DNA of 64,000 bases from Chryseobacterium limigenitum (GTDB lineage: Bacteria; Bacteroidota; Bacteroidia; Flavobacteriales; Weeksellaceae), in contig NZ_FPKW01000009.1 of the NCBI RefSeq assembly GCF_900114875.1, positions 1 to 64,000 of the forward strand, written 5' to 3'. The position numbers were made by a program, and so were the translations under genes. Position 1 is the first letter of the stretch, and every line of letters begins with the position of its first letter. Below, piece by piece: positions 18,788-29,418 of this stretch. The notes beneath the pieces were generated by a model that worked only from the letters and a program-made list of their open reading frames with translations, did no database searches and was not told the origin of the DNA.

Positions 18788-20806
18788 ATGAATACTTGTT
18801 TAACATTTATTACAGGAGAATTGGTTCGAAAATTTCCAAAATTGACTGACGCACTTTGGGTCAGTGAATCCTGCTATAACTCTCTTATTCCCAAAGGATA
18901 TAAAGGGGCAGCGTATGTCACAATTATCTGCAATGAACCATTGAAAGAATTTATCCTATACTGCAAACTAGAAATGCTCTCCTCCAGACTTGATGAAAAC
19001 AAATTTTTTATATTGCCATCTTTGATTTCAAAAAAAGAATATTTTGATGAAAACACTCTGGTTGAGATAAAATGTTTAGATATCCATCAGCTAAAAGAAG
19101 CTCAGTCCATCCTGTTCAAACTACCGGAAGATCTTGTCATGACATGGTCAGAAGATGAAAGTGAATTTGCCATACAGCAATACAAAACTAAAAACAGACT
19201 GGTACATTATGCACAAAGTATACAGCTTCAAACGGGAACACAGAAGTCTTGTTTTGCCAATATAAGCAAAATATTTCCTATTACAGAAAGAGACGAGGCG
19301 CTCAGGGTAACCGAAAATACGACCATTACATTGGAAGGCTTACCGGAACACCAACAAAAAGTCATTGATTTTGAAATGATAGGAGGACTTGATTCTATTA
19401 TTCAAAACATTAGGGAAATTATCCAAATTCCATTAACTTATCCCCATATACTAGATACATTTAAAATACAGCCTCCGAAAGGTTTACTATTGTATGGTCC
19501 TCCTGGCAATGGAAAAACAATGATCGCCAAAGCTATTGCGTATTCTTTAGGTGCAAAATTTGTTTCCATTGAAGGTCCCGAATTGAATTCCAAGTATGTG
19601 GGAGTTGCAGAACAAAGGCTTCGTGAAAAGTTTGAAGAAGCTTCAGGATATAAAAATAGTGTACTCTTCATCGATGAAATAGATTCCATTGCCCGAAAAC
19701 GTGATCATGAAAGTTCGGAAAGCCATCAGATTGACACAGTGGCAACACTTTTAAACCTGATGGATGGGATACGTTCGGCTAAAGGATTATTTGTGATAGG
19801 AGCCACTAATCGAATTGATAGTGTAGACAATGCATTAAGGAGACCCGGACGTTTCGAGCTGGAATACGAGATCGGACTACCTGACCAAACGGCAAGACTG
19901 GATATTCTCAAAAAGAATATACCGCTAAATAATTCGTCTGTGTTGGACAATTCTGTCAACGACTCTTTTATGGTTTACCTTAGTGAAGTGACCAATGGGT
20001 ATTCAGGTGCCGATCTGGTTTCGCTCTATAGATTATCGGTCATCAAAGCAATCAGAAGAAACCTAATCATTGATTCTACCAATGGTAGAATTGAAGTGGA
20101 TGAAAACAATCATCCTATCCGTTTGCAACCAACAGACTTTCAGCAAACCCTTAAAGAAATAACCCCGACCCCTCTTCGTGGAATCAATACAAGTAAAAGT
20201 TTCATTCCTTGGGACGAATTGATTGTTTCTGATGAATTGCGTCAAAGAATGGAAGTTATCCACCAATGGACAGAGAAAGCGTCAAAGTCTTACTTTACAC
20301 AACGTCTGCCTTTTATGAATTTTCTTCTAATAGGAGAGGAAGGAAGCGGGAAAAGGACAATTACACAATCATTTTCCCATCAGTTTCGATATGAATTTAT
20401 TGTATTTGACGCAATGGATTATATCTCTCTTGCACTTTCCGAAACAATCATTGATTTGGAAAATAAACTTCAAAGATGCAGACAGATTGCACCTTCAATT
20501 TTTTTCGTAAAAAATGTAGAGCATCATCCCCAATCTGAGTTATTACTCACTAAGTTAAAAGCAACACTCAGCGGAAATGGAAACAGACAACCTATCTTAG
20601 CCATAATCGCCACAACAAAAGATGCCGGACAATTCAGGAACACAGGCTTTGAATCTAGTGTTGAAATTTCCAATACAGGAGCTGAAGATTTAAAGATCTT
20701 AGCTCAAAAGTATGAAATGGATTCTTCAGCTTTGGATGGTTGGGAAGGATTGCCTATAGGGAGTGTTGTTAGAAAAATTGAAGAATTAGTGATTAAATCC
20801 TTATGA
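18788..20806 (+). CDS. Double-domain AAA+ ATPase, Cdc48/NSF-like
   Basis: 672 residues. The N-terminal domain of about 185 residues resembles the substrate-binding N domain of Cdc48/NSF proteins. D1 has GGLDSIIQNIREII, Walker A GPPGNGKT (about 237-244), pore loop KYVGV, Walker B LFIDEID, sensor ATNR and Arg finger RRPGRFE. D2 is degenerate: GEEGSGKR at about 515 and no clear Walker B acid. So D1 is the active motor and D2 is probably structural. Such unfoldases extract or remodel proteins. Bacterial Cdc48-like proteins in accessory loci are uncommon. It stops at TGA overlapping the next ATG. Confidence 0.85.
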   Translation: MNTCLTFITGELVRKFPKLTDALWVSESCYNSLIPKGYKGAAYVTIICNEPLKEFILYCKLEMLSSRLDENKFFILPSLISKKEYFDENTLVEIKCLDIHQLKEAQSILFKLPEDLVMTWSEDESEFAIQQYKTKNRLVHYAQSIQLQTGTQKSCFANISKIFPITERDEALRVTENTTITLEGLPEHQQKVIDFEMIGGLDSIIQNIREIIQIPLTYPHILDTFKIQPPKGLLLYGPPGNGKTMIAKAIAYSLGAKFVSIEGPELNSKYVGVAEQRLREKFEEASGYKNSVLFIDEIDSIARKRDHESSESHQIDTVATLLNLMDGIRSAKGLFVIGATNRIDSVDNALRRPGRFELEYEIGLPDQTARLDILKKNIPLNNSSVLDNSVNDSFMVYLSEVTNGYSGADLVSLYRLSVIKAIRRNLIIDSTNGRIEVDENNHPIRLQPTDFQQTLKEITPTPLRGINTSKSFIPWDELIVSDELRQRMEVIHQWTEKASKSYFTQRLPFMNFLLIGEEGSGKRTITQSFSHQFRYEFIVFDAMDYISLALSETIIDLENKLQRCRQIAPSIFFVKNVEHHPQSELLLTKLKATLSGNGNRQPILAIIATTKDAGQFRNTGFESSVEISNTGAEDLKILAQKYEMDSSALDGWEGLPIGSVVRKIEELVIKSL

Positions 20807-21108
20807 AAATAGAGCTATATATGTATTGTCCCAGTTGTCTTTTGGAAGGTTATAATACCTCTCAACAGTATTGGAGACACTCATGGCCATGTGGCGGAGT
20901 ATTAACATTAGATGAGTTTGCTCACGTAAGCTGCAAAAAATGTCATCGCGGAGGTAAGCTGTCTGATATGAAATTAAAATGTGAGGAAAACAGACATACC
21001 TGTAAAATAGCAACAATGGAGGGATATGCTGCAGCTATTTCCACGTCTTCTCACTTTGTAAACGGAGGAGGAATTGCATGGCTTCAAAATGTATTGGTTA
21101 ACGTTTAA
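20803..21108 (+). CDS. Zinc-ribbon protein (copy 2)
   Basis: 101 residues, paralogue of the gene at 18409. Cys pairs lie in YCPSCLLEG, WPCGG, CKKCHRGG and CEENRHTC, and the tail GGGIAWLQNVLVNV matches the first copy's ending. Coupled to the ATPase by an ATGA overlap. The two copies flanking the ATPase suggest a hetero-oligomeric zinc-binding pair. Confidence 0.6.
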   Translation: MKIELYMYCPSCLLEGYNTSQQYWRHSWPCGGVLTLDEFAHVSCKKCHRGGKLSDMKLKCEENRHTCKIATMEGYAAAISTSSHFVNGGGIAWLQNVLVNV

Positions 21109-21118
21109 TTTATAAAAT

Positions 21119-21289
21119 ATGGGACAAATGAGTTTTAAAAAAGGCTATTTCTTCTGGATCGCTTCTGCTCTTATTTTTTTGTTTGTATGGGCAGGGACTG
21201 AAGAATTTTTTTCTGCTTTGATTATGACGGCTGTCATTATTGGAGTATTGTATCTTTTATTTATTCTGCTGGCAAAATTTTTTAATTAA
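21119..21289 (+). CDS. Small membrane protein (copy 2)
   Basis: 56 residues, MGQMSFKKGYFFWIASAL, two hydrophobic helices, ending LLAKFFN. Paralogue of the gene at 13206, with the same length and start pattern. It ends the AAA+ operon. Confidence 0.6.
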   Translation: MGQMSFKKGYFFWIASALIFLFVWAGTEEFFSALIMTAVIIGVLYLLFILLAKFFN

Positions 21290-21295
21290 CCAGAT

Positions 21296-21338
21296 AAAAA
21301 AATCCTTCCTGAACAAATTGTTCATGGAAGGGTTTTCA
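21296..21338. terminator. Bidirectional hairpin terminator
   Basis: AATCCTTCCTGAACAA and TTGTTCATGGAAGGGTT arms with A and T tracts on both sides, between the convergent small membrane protein and the small recoded gene. Confidence 0.7.
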
Positions 21339-21349
21339 TTTTATCATGT

Positions 21350-21691
21350 TTATACGCTGGAGTTATTGCTCATTATCCTTGCGTATATAAAGCTGATCAC
21401 TTCTGCAAGATCCGTTCTATCCAAAGGTAATTCTCCAATCACTTTTTTAAAATTACTGAAACTGCGATCTTCTAATAATTGAGTTTTAACATTTTCGAGA
21501 TACTCCGTATCAGAAGTATTGAAATTGTGATTTTTTGTAAATGACGAAAGATCCAATGAATTTTCATCATTTTCAATTTTTACATCTCATTGGTCAGAAA
21601 GTGCCTGAGCCAGATCTTGTGACTTGTTAGCATTGTTTTGGACTGATTCGGATGGGTTTCTACTTTCCGACATAGAGTTGAATGTGTTCAT
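21350..21691 (-). CDS. Small protein of the metalloprotease locus, recoded (copy 2)
   Basis: 113 residues if TGA at 21587-21589 is Gly. It starts MNTFNSMSESRNPSESV, and the C-terminal half (TEYLENVKTQLLEDRSFSNF..IGELPLDRTDLAEV) is homologous to the product of the gene at 15458. Stop TAA. The disordered Ser/Asn-rich N-terminus carries the UGA in both copies. Function unknown. Confidence 0.5.
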
Positions 21692-21848
21692 GATTTTTGC
21701 GATAAGAATTAAAACGCAATAGAATGATAACCTTATTTTTTCTTTTGTCAAATTTACTGCGACTTTTTTGATAGCCACCAATAACTCTTGCAATTCGTAA
21801 AAAACTCAGTAGTATCTCCGGATTTCTTTATCTTATAATTTGTTTATC

Positions 21849-22337
21849 ATGAATACACTTCAAACTACCTTGAAACACCGGATGCAACAATTGGGATATG
21901 ATCAGTTCCCGGATTTTTACAATTCAACTACAATTGTTTTTAACCACGCAGGAAAAAACTGTATCCATACCTTCAATTATTTATGACAGGAATATCCTTT
22001 GGAAAAATATCTGGAATTAAACGATCTGTGTGTAGAATTCAATGAAGTATTTGATCCCGAAAAACAGGATATTATTACAGATAATCAAAAAGATTGGCTC
22101 GAATCTCATGATTTTTTACCAGTTATTGACAATGAGTTTACCAATGAACAGCTTAGAATTGATTTTTATCCTGAATTGAAATGATATCCTGTAAAAGACA
22201 AAGCGGGCAATCACTATCTTCTGGCAAGTGTGCAGTTGTATAATTCAGAGGGATTTTCCTGATTTAAACTGTTTAAATATTTTCAGCCTGCTTTCAGTTT
22301 TTCCATGCCGGAGTTTTATATTGAAAAATGAATGTAA
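21849..22337 (+). CDS. Hypothetical protein, recoded
   Basis: 162 residues with TGA at 21984, 22182 and 22260 read as Gly. MNTLQTTLKHRMQQLG runs through FNYL-G-QEYPLEKYL, PELK-G-YPVKDKAG and EGFS-G-FKLFKY. A further TGA at 22329-22331 is followed by ATG TAA, so the true end may be this TGA (standard stop) or the TAA at 22335. The sequence reads as one continuous alpha/beta protein across all three codons, which argues against accidental stops. No family recognised. Confidence 0.5.
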
Positions 22338-22341
22338 AAAA

Positions 22342-22356
22342 CGTGGAAAAACCACA
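22342..22356 (+). promoter_or_regulatory. Operator palindrome (site 4)
   Basis: CGTGG-AAAAA-CCACA, a variant of the operators at 13053 and 17058, about 50 bases upstream of the zinc-ribbon gene at 22407. The -7 element is weaker (CAATTTTG near 22380). Confidence 0.5.
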
Positions 22357-22406
22357 TGGACATCGTTATAATATTCTTCAATTTTGAAAGAAATAAAATA
22401 AATGGT

Positions 22407-22586
22407 ATGGCAAAAGGAAAAATCTGTCCGTATTGTGGTCATTATATGTATGCTCGGGAAGAAATATACATTAGTGGCGGTACATGGGTGATCTATCACT
22501 GTATTAATCAGAAATGTAAAAGAATTAAAGAGGAATTTGAAGAAAGTGGTCCGCCAGTAAAAAAGGATGATGGCAAGCAAAAGTAA
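22407..22586 (+). CDS. Small zinc-ribbon protein
   Basis: 59 residues, MAKGKICPYCGHYMYAREE with a second pair HCINQKC, ending in a charged tail. A single zinc ribbon, cytoplasmic. It has its own copy of the locus operator, so it is probably part of the same regulon as the AAA+ genes. Confidence 0.6.
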   Translation: MAKGKICPYCGHYMYAREEIYISGGTWVIYHCINQKCKRIKEEFEESGPPVKKDDGKQK

Positions 22587-22970
22587 ATGAAGTTAATTTT
22601 GGATTATAATAGGTTTATATATAGGTTGTTATAATGTGTTTAAAGACCTATTAAGTGAGATTAATAAAAAATCCCGTATAATTACAATATGATACGGGAT
22701 TATCTTTTATTTGAAAAATATACAGTATCATTAACTTATTTTGTAGAATTAGTCTTTAGTAGTACTCTTCAGTAAAGTACAACGGTAATTACTTCTACCA
22801 TGTTCGCTCTATTAGGTGTTTTGGAGATTACTCTTTGCAGAGAGGCTATTGGAAATTAAAAATCTTTGAGGATAAGTAAAGTTTTATACTGTACATTTTC
22901 AAAAACAAAGAGTCCGTCTCACGACTAGTGAAAACGGACTCTTTGTTTTTAATTAAGTGTTTATTTTATA
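22587..22970. other. Gene-free stretch with two terminator hairpins
   Basis: No coding region seen. Hairpin 1 (about 22668-22708) has AATCCCGTAT / ATACGGGATT arms. Hairpin 2 (22901-22950) has AAAAACAAAGAGTCCGT / ACGGACTCTTTGTTTTT arms and can terminate the giant minus-strand gene. This is also the boundary from standard-code to strongly recoded DNA. Confidence 0.6.
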
Positions 22971-25900
22971 TTACCAAGTAAGACCGGGAGGTTTAGGAAG
23001 TATATAGTTACAATAAGGAAGACCATTTACTCATCATCGTTGTACTAATACATTAGATCCTATGTTGCTCATAGTTCTTGCCGTACTACCATTAGTAGAT
23101 GCTAAATCTGTACCGCTAGCGTTGAGTCCTCTAAATACTTTCCAGCTATTTGTACCTCACCACCCATATATAAACCCATCTCTATATGATGTAAATGAGC
23201 TTGCTGCTAACATAGCATCTCATCCAAACATACTACTAGAATTTACATATTCTGCTATTGCAACCGGACTTGCACACTGGACGGGACTCGTAGGACAGTA
23301 GTATTTACCTACAGTCTGAGTAGTTGCATTACATGTTTTTTGAACAGTTGCTTCTTGCGGTGGGTGATCAGATGGTTTTAGCACCCAAGATTGGAATCAT
23401 GCCCGGTTGTTGTTTCACCATGACCATACATGAGCATTATACTTAAGATTTACGTGATGAATATATCGTTGGTTACTGGTTGATGGACCAATAAGATATA
23501 CAGAATCTGATGATGAAGTAGCAGCAGCATAAAGTGCAGCTCAATTGATATTTCTACAAAGCTTAGTATAGTAATAGGTATTTCAACCTTGACTCGTAAG
23601 ATTTTGATTGTTGAAGAGATAGTAAGAAGGTTCACCTATAGCATAGACTGCACTTCTTTGGTTAGTCCAGCCATCTCCATCCCAACTTCCCATACCTTCA
23701 GCATTGAGGACATTATAAGGCACTTTACCACTATAGAAATCAAATACCTTCTTGCTACAGATACCGATATATCATCCATTGTTATTGAAGATTTTTACTT
23801 CGTCTCATGAAAGTCCGATTGATCAGGTTGCTGGTGTATACGCAGTTGGAAACCATGTTGGAGTAACTCGATCAGGACATTGACTAGCTGTTGTACATGA
23901 TACAGAAGAATTTGTATTACACGTTCCTATGGTTCATGGTACATAACTTAGACAGGTACCACCATATCCTAAGGTATCACCTGTTCCTGTACATGATTCT
24001 CCATAATGAGCTTCACATATCTCTGCTTGTGAAGGACAAGTAGCAGATTGAGAAGTAACAGGTTTTGGTTGAGGGCAGAAGCTATCTGCTACAGCTGTAC
24101 CACTACTATTTTTACAAACTACAGTACGCGTTTGTTGATTATTTGCACATACTCACCAATTGCTGACATCCCACGAATAAGTCTCAGGAGCTGAACAGTT
24201 TGCAGTTTGTGTAAGAGGAGGTTTCGGTTGAGGACATAAACTATCATCAACTACATTCCCATTATTATCTTTACAAACAACAGTACGAGTCTGTTGGTTG
24301 TTTGAACATACTCACCAGTCACCAATATCCCACGAATAAGTTAGATTTTGTATACAAGCAGACCCATTTCGGTTGTAACCAATATTACATTGGAAGGTAC
24401 AGATACCAGAATTAGTATTATGAGTCCAAGAATAAACTGGTGGTGTCCATCCATCAACATTACTTCGTGTTTGTGTCCAAGATGTAGCACCATTACTTGT
24501 TGCGTTAGCAATAGTAAGGTCTGGACAACTTGCTGTTTGCGTATTTGCCACACAAGCAGAACCATTTCGGTTATATCCTGTTTCACAGACGAATCTACAT
24601 TCAGAAGTAGACGCTATAGTATCATACACTGAATTCGTACCGGGCAACCAGGCAGCTCAGCTAGAGGCTTGAGTTTGTACAATTATACTCGTAGTGTTGT
24701 ATATAGTGTGTGCCGGTATTGCCTCACACGAAGCGTTTCTTGTAATAGGATATGGATCAGGTGTTGTAGTAGTACAGACCTGACAGTTAACGTTGAATCC
24801 TCTTGTTGCTTTATTCCATGCTACAAATTGAGAAGCAGGATTATTAGGATAAATCCATCATCGGTTAAGATCAGCAGCATCTGCTTGCATTCCATTATTT
24901 GCATTCTGTTGATTGTGCAATAATGTGAGAGGATTGATAAAATTCCAATCTGTGGCATTACATCCATAGAATTTACCCGCTTCACCACTTGCCTGAATAT
25001 CTCTAAATTGGATAAATTGTGCTTCCGGAGTAACTCCATCAGATGTTTTAGCAAGATTGAAGATATCTACTTTTAGGTATTGAGTGGCAGATATGAGACC
25101 AGTGAAGGTATATCCGGATCATTCAATATATTTTACTCACCCGGTAGTAGTAGCAACAGTATCAGGCAGGCTATGGTAATCAAAATTGAGTGCAATTGCT
25201 TTGATATTTTCAGTAGGTGCAATATTTGTATCCAATCCGGCATGGATACCAGTAGGAGCATAGTTTACACAAGTTGTAGTTGACTGATAAGGAGCAGAAC
25301 AAGCTATATTATTACCTCCATAAAGTCCCATACAAGACCAAGTAAAGCTTGCAGGGTTTCAACCAGGACCTGAGACAGGAAGAGGTACTCCTACTTGACA
25401 AAGACTGGCACCAGAAGGAGCAGCTGAAGTAGGTATACCATTAGCAGTTCCACACATAGCGTGTACAGGAGCAATATTTGCACTACACGAAGCATTCGAT
25501 CAACCATTTGCTCCATTACACGACCAAGACCAAGGACCATTTCCAGATACTGTGCTTGCTGTCCCTGATTGACAAAGGTTGTTTGTAGGAGCAGCAGAGT
25601 ATGAGCCATTGTTTGCTGATCCACAGACTCCATTCGTTGGAGATGCAGCAATATTTGCACTACATTGAGCTACAGTATTGTCTGATCCAGTACATTGCCA
25701 AGACCAAGGTCACACTCATGTAACTGGAGATGGTGTATTTCCTTTTCAACAAAGTTGAGCTGGCATAGTAGGAGCAGCAGTGAGTGTTTGTCCATTAGCA
25801 TTTCCACAGGCTCATGGAAATCCAAGAGGCTCACATTGACATACTTGTGGTGTAGTTATCCATCCACATTGTACAAGACTAGGATCGGTATCTCTACAGT

Positions 25901-26585
25901 ATCCTGTTTGTATAATGTACTTCATTCCCGGACCAGGATCCGGATTTTGACCAACTACACCACAATTAATATGAGGTACTAGAGGGCCACTGGGATTTGG
26001 AGTAGAAGTTGGCACTGCGACTTCATATCCACACATGGTATTCCACCCGGGACTACTTGAATTCCAATCAGATATATTAACTCCTCATGGCATCGCATAA
26101 GAACCGGCATTTGATGCACAGATCCCTGATCAACACTGAGCATCATTAGTACAAGCAGTTCATTGATTACATGAATTTGTAGGAGTGCTTACAGGAGCTG
26201 AACAACTTACAGAATTTACTGAACTCGGTGAAGAAGATGTGTCGCAAGTCCATGTTGCTATCCCATTATTGACACTGACAATACCATTCTGATATCCCAA
26301 ATCGAAATAGGAACCATCACATAGATAAGCTGATGTATTCATTTCTTCTGTAACATACATGGAATTACTTCCATAATAATATGTCCCGCCAGAAGGTCTT
26401 GGAATTTCATTGAGATCTAATCCATTAGCGAATGCTGTACATGCCGGTATATGACAATCATAAGAGGCTGGATTATCTGGGTCTTCAATAGGACATTTTG
26501 CATACGTCTCTGATCCGTTTGTTAGTAATCACATCCCAGCTATGACAACCGTTGCATAGAACATCGTAAATAAAAGTTTTTTCAT
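22971..26585 (-). CDS. Giant secreted Cys-rich surface protein, recoded
   Basis: About 1,204 residues read with UGA=Gly (some 28 UGA codons), MKKLLFTMFYATVV to PKPPGLTW-TAA. An N-terminal signal peptide is followed by repeated Cys/Ala modules such as CGSANNGSYSAAPTNNLC with GPWSWSCNG, then TSP1-like repeats (YSWDIGDW-G-VCSNNQQTRTVVC and YSWDVSNW-G-VCANNQQTRTVVC, where UGA supplies the Gly). EGF-like CETGYNRNGSACV segments are also present. The C-terminus resembles an FGGDAML...GFIYGWGG domain. These modules are typical of adhesins of Gracilibacteria, Absconditabacteria and other CPR bacteria. In the standard code nothing longer than about 110 residues would be made. Probably a host- or prey-attachment protein. 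Confidence 0.75.
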
Positions 26586-26621
26586 CGTGTGTGGTGTGTA
26601 AGATAAAAGTGAAATTAAGTA

Positions 26622-28319
26622 TTATTTAGCTTGTTCGAGAGCTTGGATTCTTGCTTCAAGAGCATCAATTTGTGATTGTTGATCTACATATTTATTAAAC
26701 AAGTCTTTGATTGCTTCAATAATTGGAGCTACGAGGTTTCCATAAGATACTGATTTGTATCCTTCAGCGTCAGTCTGAACAAGTTCCGGGAATACTTTTT
26801 CTACTTCTTGTGCGATCACTCCGATGTCATTTTTTTCTGAGAGTTTGTTGTAATATCTATATCCGTTAAGAGAAAGCACTTTTTCAAGCGGTGTCTCAAG
26901 ATGAGCAATATTTGATTTGTATCTTGCATCTGAGTTGTAGTAGTAAGCATTTGCTCTAGTACTACCATTGACGAAGAGTTTATCGGTTGATGATGGTGCA
27001 AAGGTATTAGGATACCCCACAGCAATATAGCTTGTCGCTTTTACCGTTCCTTGAAGAGTTGTATCTCCATAGACATTGAGTACATTTTGATTTCTTGATA
27101 ATGTATTTTTTCTAATATTGACGACATTGTTCACTCCATCTGCAGAGAAGAATGGTGTAGTAGCTACAGGTCACGTACATCCTCTGCCGGTACATCCTGT
27201 ATCAACAGGAACAAGAGTTCCACCAAGTTCTCCTTCTAATACCGGTGTTGCAATAGCAATATCAGATCTTCCTTGGATAGAAAGTGATTGGGTTACGTTC
27301 GTATTACCTACGACATCAAGGGTATATTGTGGAGTAGCAGTATTGATACCGACTTTTGTCGTAGATCATTTTGCACTGAAGACAAAGTTTGTTGGTTGAG
27401 AATCACGATTAAATATCTTTTGAGATTCAAATACAATATTACCATTATTTACTCTATTATCTAAACTGGTAAAATTATCTGTATTGTCAAGATTGGCTTT
27501 GAGATTTGCTCATTCATTACTGTTTTGTCCATCTACTTTTCTAATGAAATTCCCACCACGTGATTCAATAGAACCTGCAACTACCATTGCTGCATCATCT
27601 TTTGCTGCTTCTCTATATTCAGTTGTACCAATTCTTAAAAAATTGGACTTATTCACTCCAGCAGCCTCTCCATCTTCATTGGCAAAGAAACTGTCTTGTG
27701 AGTTGTCAGGATTTCTTTTGAAAACTTCATCACCAAGATCATCCGGAAGCCAAGGCGAGATGTCGGTCGTGATACTTACATTACCTTTTGCATCTGTCAT
27801 CAGTAGACAGTATATATCTTTTCCTGATTCAATAGCTTTTAGGTTGTTTTGAGCTGCTTCCAGTCTTGCTTCAGCTTGTCTTATTTGTTGGTCATCCCCT
27901 TCTGCTTCAGCTCTTTTTAGTGCCTCTTCAGCTTTTTTAACTTCAACAGCAGCTTTTTCACGAGCTTCTTGACTGTCACATCTGAGTGCAGTCATGATTA
28001 CAGCATTATTCATGACTGCATTGTTGCTGACGGTAAGATTTGTAGTACTAATACCACCACCACCTTGTATATTGTTTGGTGAGAGGACATTGATCGTTCC
28101 ATCTGTACCATTGAGTTGGATAGTAGATCTATTGTCTCTATCTACTCCTGTTGGAGAGAGGAAGATGTTCTTGATGGTAATATAAGCATTATCCATGTTG
28201 GTCGGGATAGTCAGCGACTGTGCGTAACTACCTGCTCAGGCAAATAATGCACTTGCTCCCAAAGTAAGTCCCAATGCAAGGGCTGAACGTTTTGAACTAA
28301 AGAATGATGAGTGTTTCAT
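26622..28319 (-). CDS. Secreted tail-fiber-like protein with S74 intramolecular chaperone, recoded
   Basis: 565 residues with four UGA=Gly codons (28233, 27507, 27366 and 27171 regions). The signal peptide MKHSSFFSSKRSALALGLTL...ALFA-G-AGSYAQS contains a UGA. A beta-rich stalk, a coiled coil (EEALKRAEAEGDDQQIRQAE) and repeats of the TPQYTLDVVGNTNV type follow. The C-terminal peptidase S74/endosialidase chaperone has DARYKSNIAHLETPLEKVLSL, IGVIAQEVEKVFPELV and a final coiled coil. S74 domains trimerise fibers and cut themselves off. It lies just upstream of the giant surface protein, so the two are likely co-expressed. Confidence 0.78.
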
Positions 28320-28521
28320 GTGTGGTATATTCATAAGATAAAGAACGAAAGGAAAACCTTTGCTCTGATTATAGTGAATATTGATTACTTCACAATAAAT
28401 ATAAATTTTCTGACTATCTTGGTGTTGTGATTTTGAATTTTTGTGAGATAGATTGTATTTTGTCGGTTGCCTGAAAAACACCAACCTTTTAATATACAAT
28501 CCCATGTTGAGAAAATAAGTG

Positions 28522-29256
28522 TTATTTATTCATCTTATCACAACAATACTTATTTCCAAACAGCTCACATCCTTTTTTATAGTAATAGTATGCTTTCGTT
28601 CTGTTGAGCTCCCCTCCTTTACCCGTTTCATAAAGCCATCCTAAAGTAGAATAATATGAACTGCTGCTAAAATCATTTTCATTTTCATCAATTACAGCTA
28701 ATAATTCAAAAGCTTTTTTGTTGTCTGTAACGCCGCAATATCCTTTCGTTAAACCTGCAGCATAAGCAATTTTTGCTCCTATATGACCTTTTTGATAGGC
28801 TTTGAAATATAAATCCTTTGCCCTGCACAAATCTTTTTTAATGTATATACCGTCTCGATAAAACACAGCCAGATTGTATGCTCCATTTCTGTTGCCAGAC
28901 TCGGAAGCCGAGAGGTAATTTTCAAATGCCTTTTTTAAATCTACTGTATTACCACAAAGCCCTTTTTCAAAAATATAAGCTAATGTGACAGATGATTGGG
29001 AGTTGTTAAACTTTTGAATTCCTTTTTCAAAAATCTGTTTTGCCTTGCAATACTGACTCGTTCCATAGTAAGAGTATCCTAAATTATATAATCTGGTAGC
29101 ATTGAATTCATCCGAATTGAACCCGGTATAAATTTTCAAAGCAGATCCATAGTTTTTCTGCTCATAATAACGGTCAGCGTCTTCCAATGAATTTTGACAG
29201 AATACAGCACTATTTATCAATACGAAAGAAATAAAACACAATAATTTTTTGAACAT
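28522..29256 (-). CDS. Secreted Sel1/TPR-repeat protein
   Basis: 244 residues with signal peptide (MFKKLLCFISFVLINSAVFCQ). Sel1-like repeats such as AKDLYFKAYQKGHIGAKIAYAAGL and GWLYETGKGGELNRTKAYYYYKKG follow. About 20 glycines and none encoded by TGA; stop TAA. Composition and signal peptide are Bacteroidota-like, in contrast to the neighbouring recoded genes. Likely a periplasmic scaffold. Confidence 0.7.
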   Translation of the reverse strand: MFKKLLCFISFVLINSAVFCQNSLEDADRYYEQKNYGSALKIYTGFNSDEFNATRLYNLGYSYYGTSQYCKAKQIFEKGIQKFNNSQSSVTLAYIFEKGLCGNTVDLKKAFENYLSASESGNRNGAYNLAVFYRDGIYIKKDLCRAKDLYFKAYQKGHIGAKIAYAAGLTKGYCGVTDNKKAFELLAVIDENENDFSSSSYYSTLGWLYETGKGGELNRTKAYYYYKKGCELFGNKYCCDKMNK

Positions 29257-29360
29257 AAAGATTTTTACTTACTCGAAACGGCTTTCAGCAAATTTCCGCC
29301 TTACTCTTTTCGCTTTTTCTGCATGGGTTTTCAGGATGAGCCCTTTTTCAGACATATAAA

Positions 29361-29408
29361 AAAACCACTTCTTTCAATGATCAGTAGAAAAATTGAAGAA
29401 GTGGTTGA
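29361..29408 (-). terminator. Rho-independent terminator
   Basis: AACCACTTCTTTCAAT / ATTGAAGAAGTGGTT arms, read on the minus strand downstream of the T9SS cargo gene and followed by a T-rich stretch. Confidence 0.75.
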
Positions 29409-29418
29409 TAGTATTCTG

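Noticed and set aside
24312..25982. Repetitive tracts in the adhesin gene as a CRISPR array
   Set aside because: The repeats are imperfect, of variable length and translate as Cys-rich protein modules; no regular repeat-spacer pattern.
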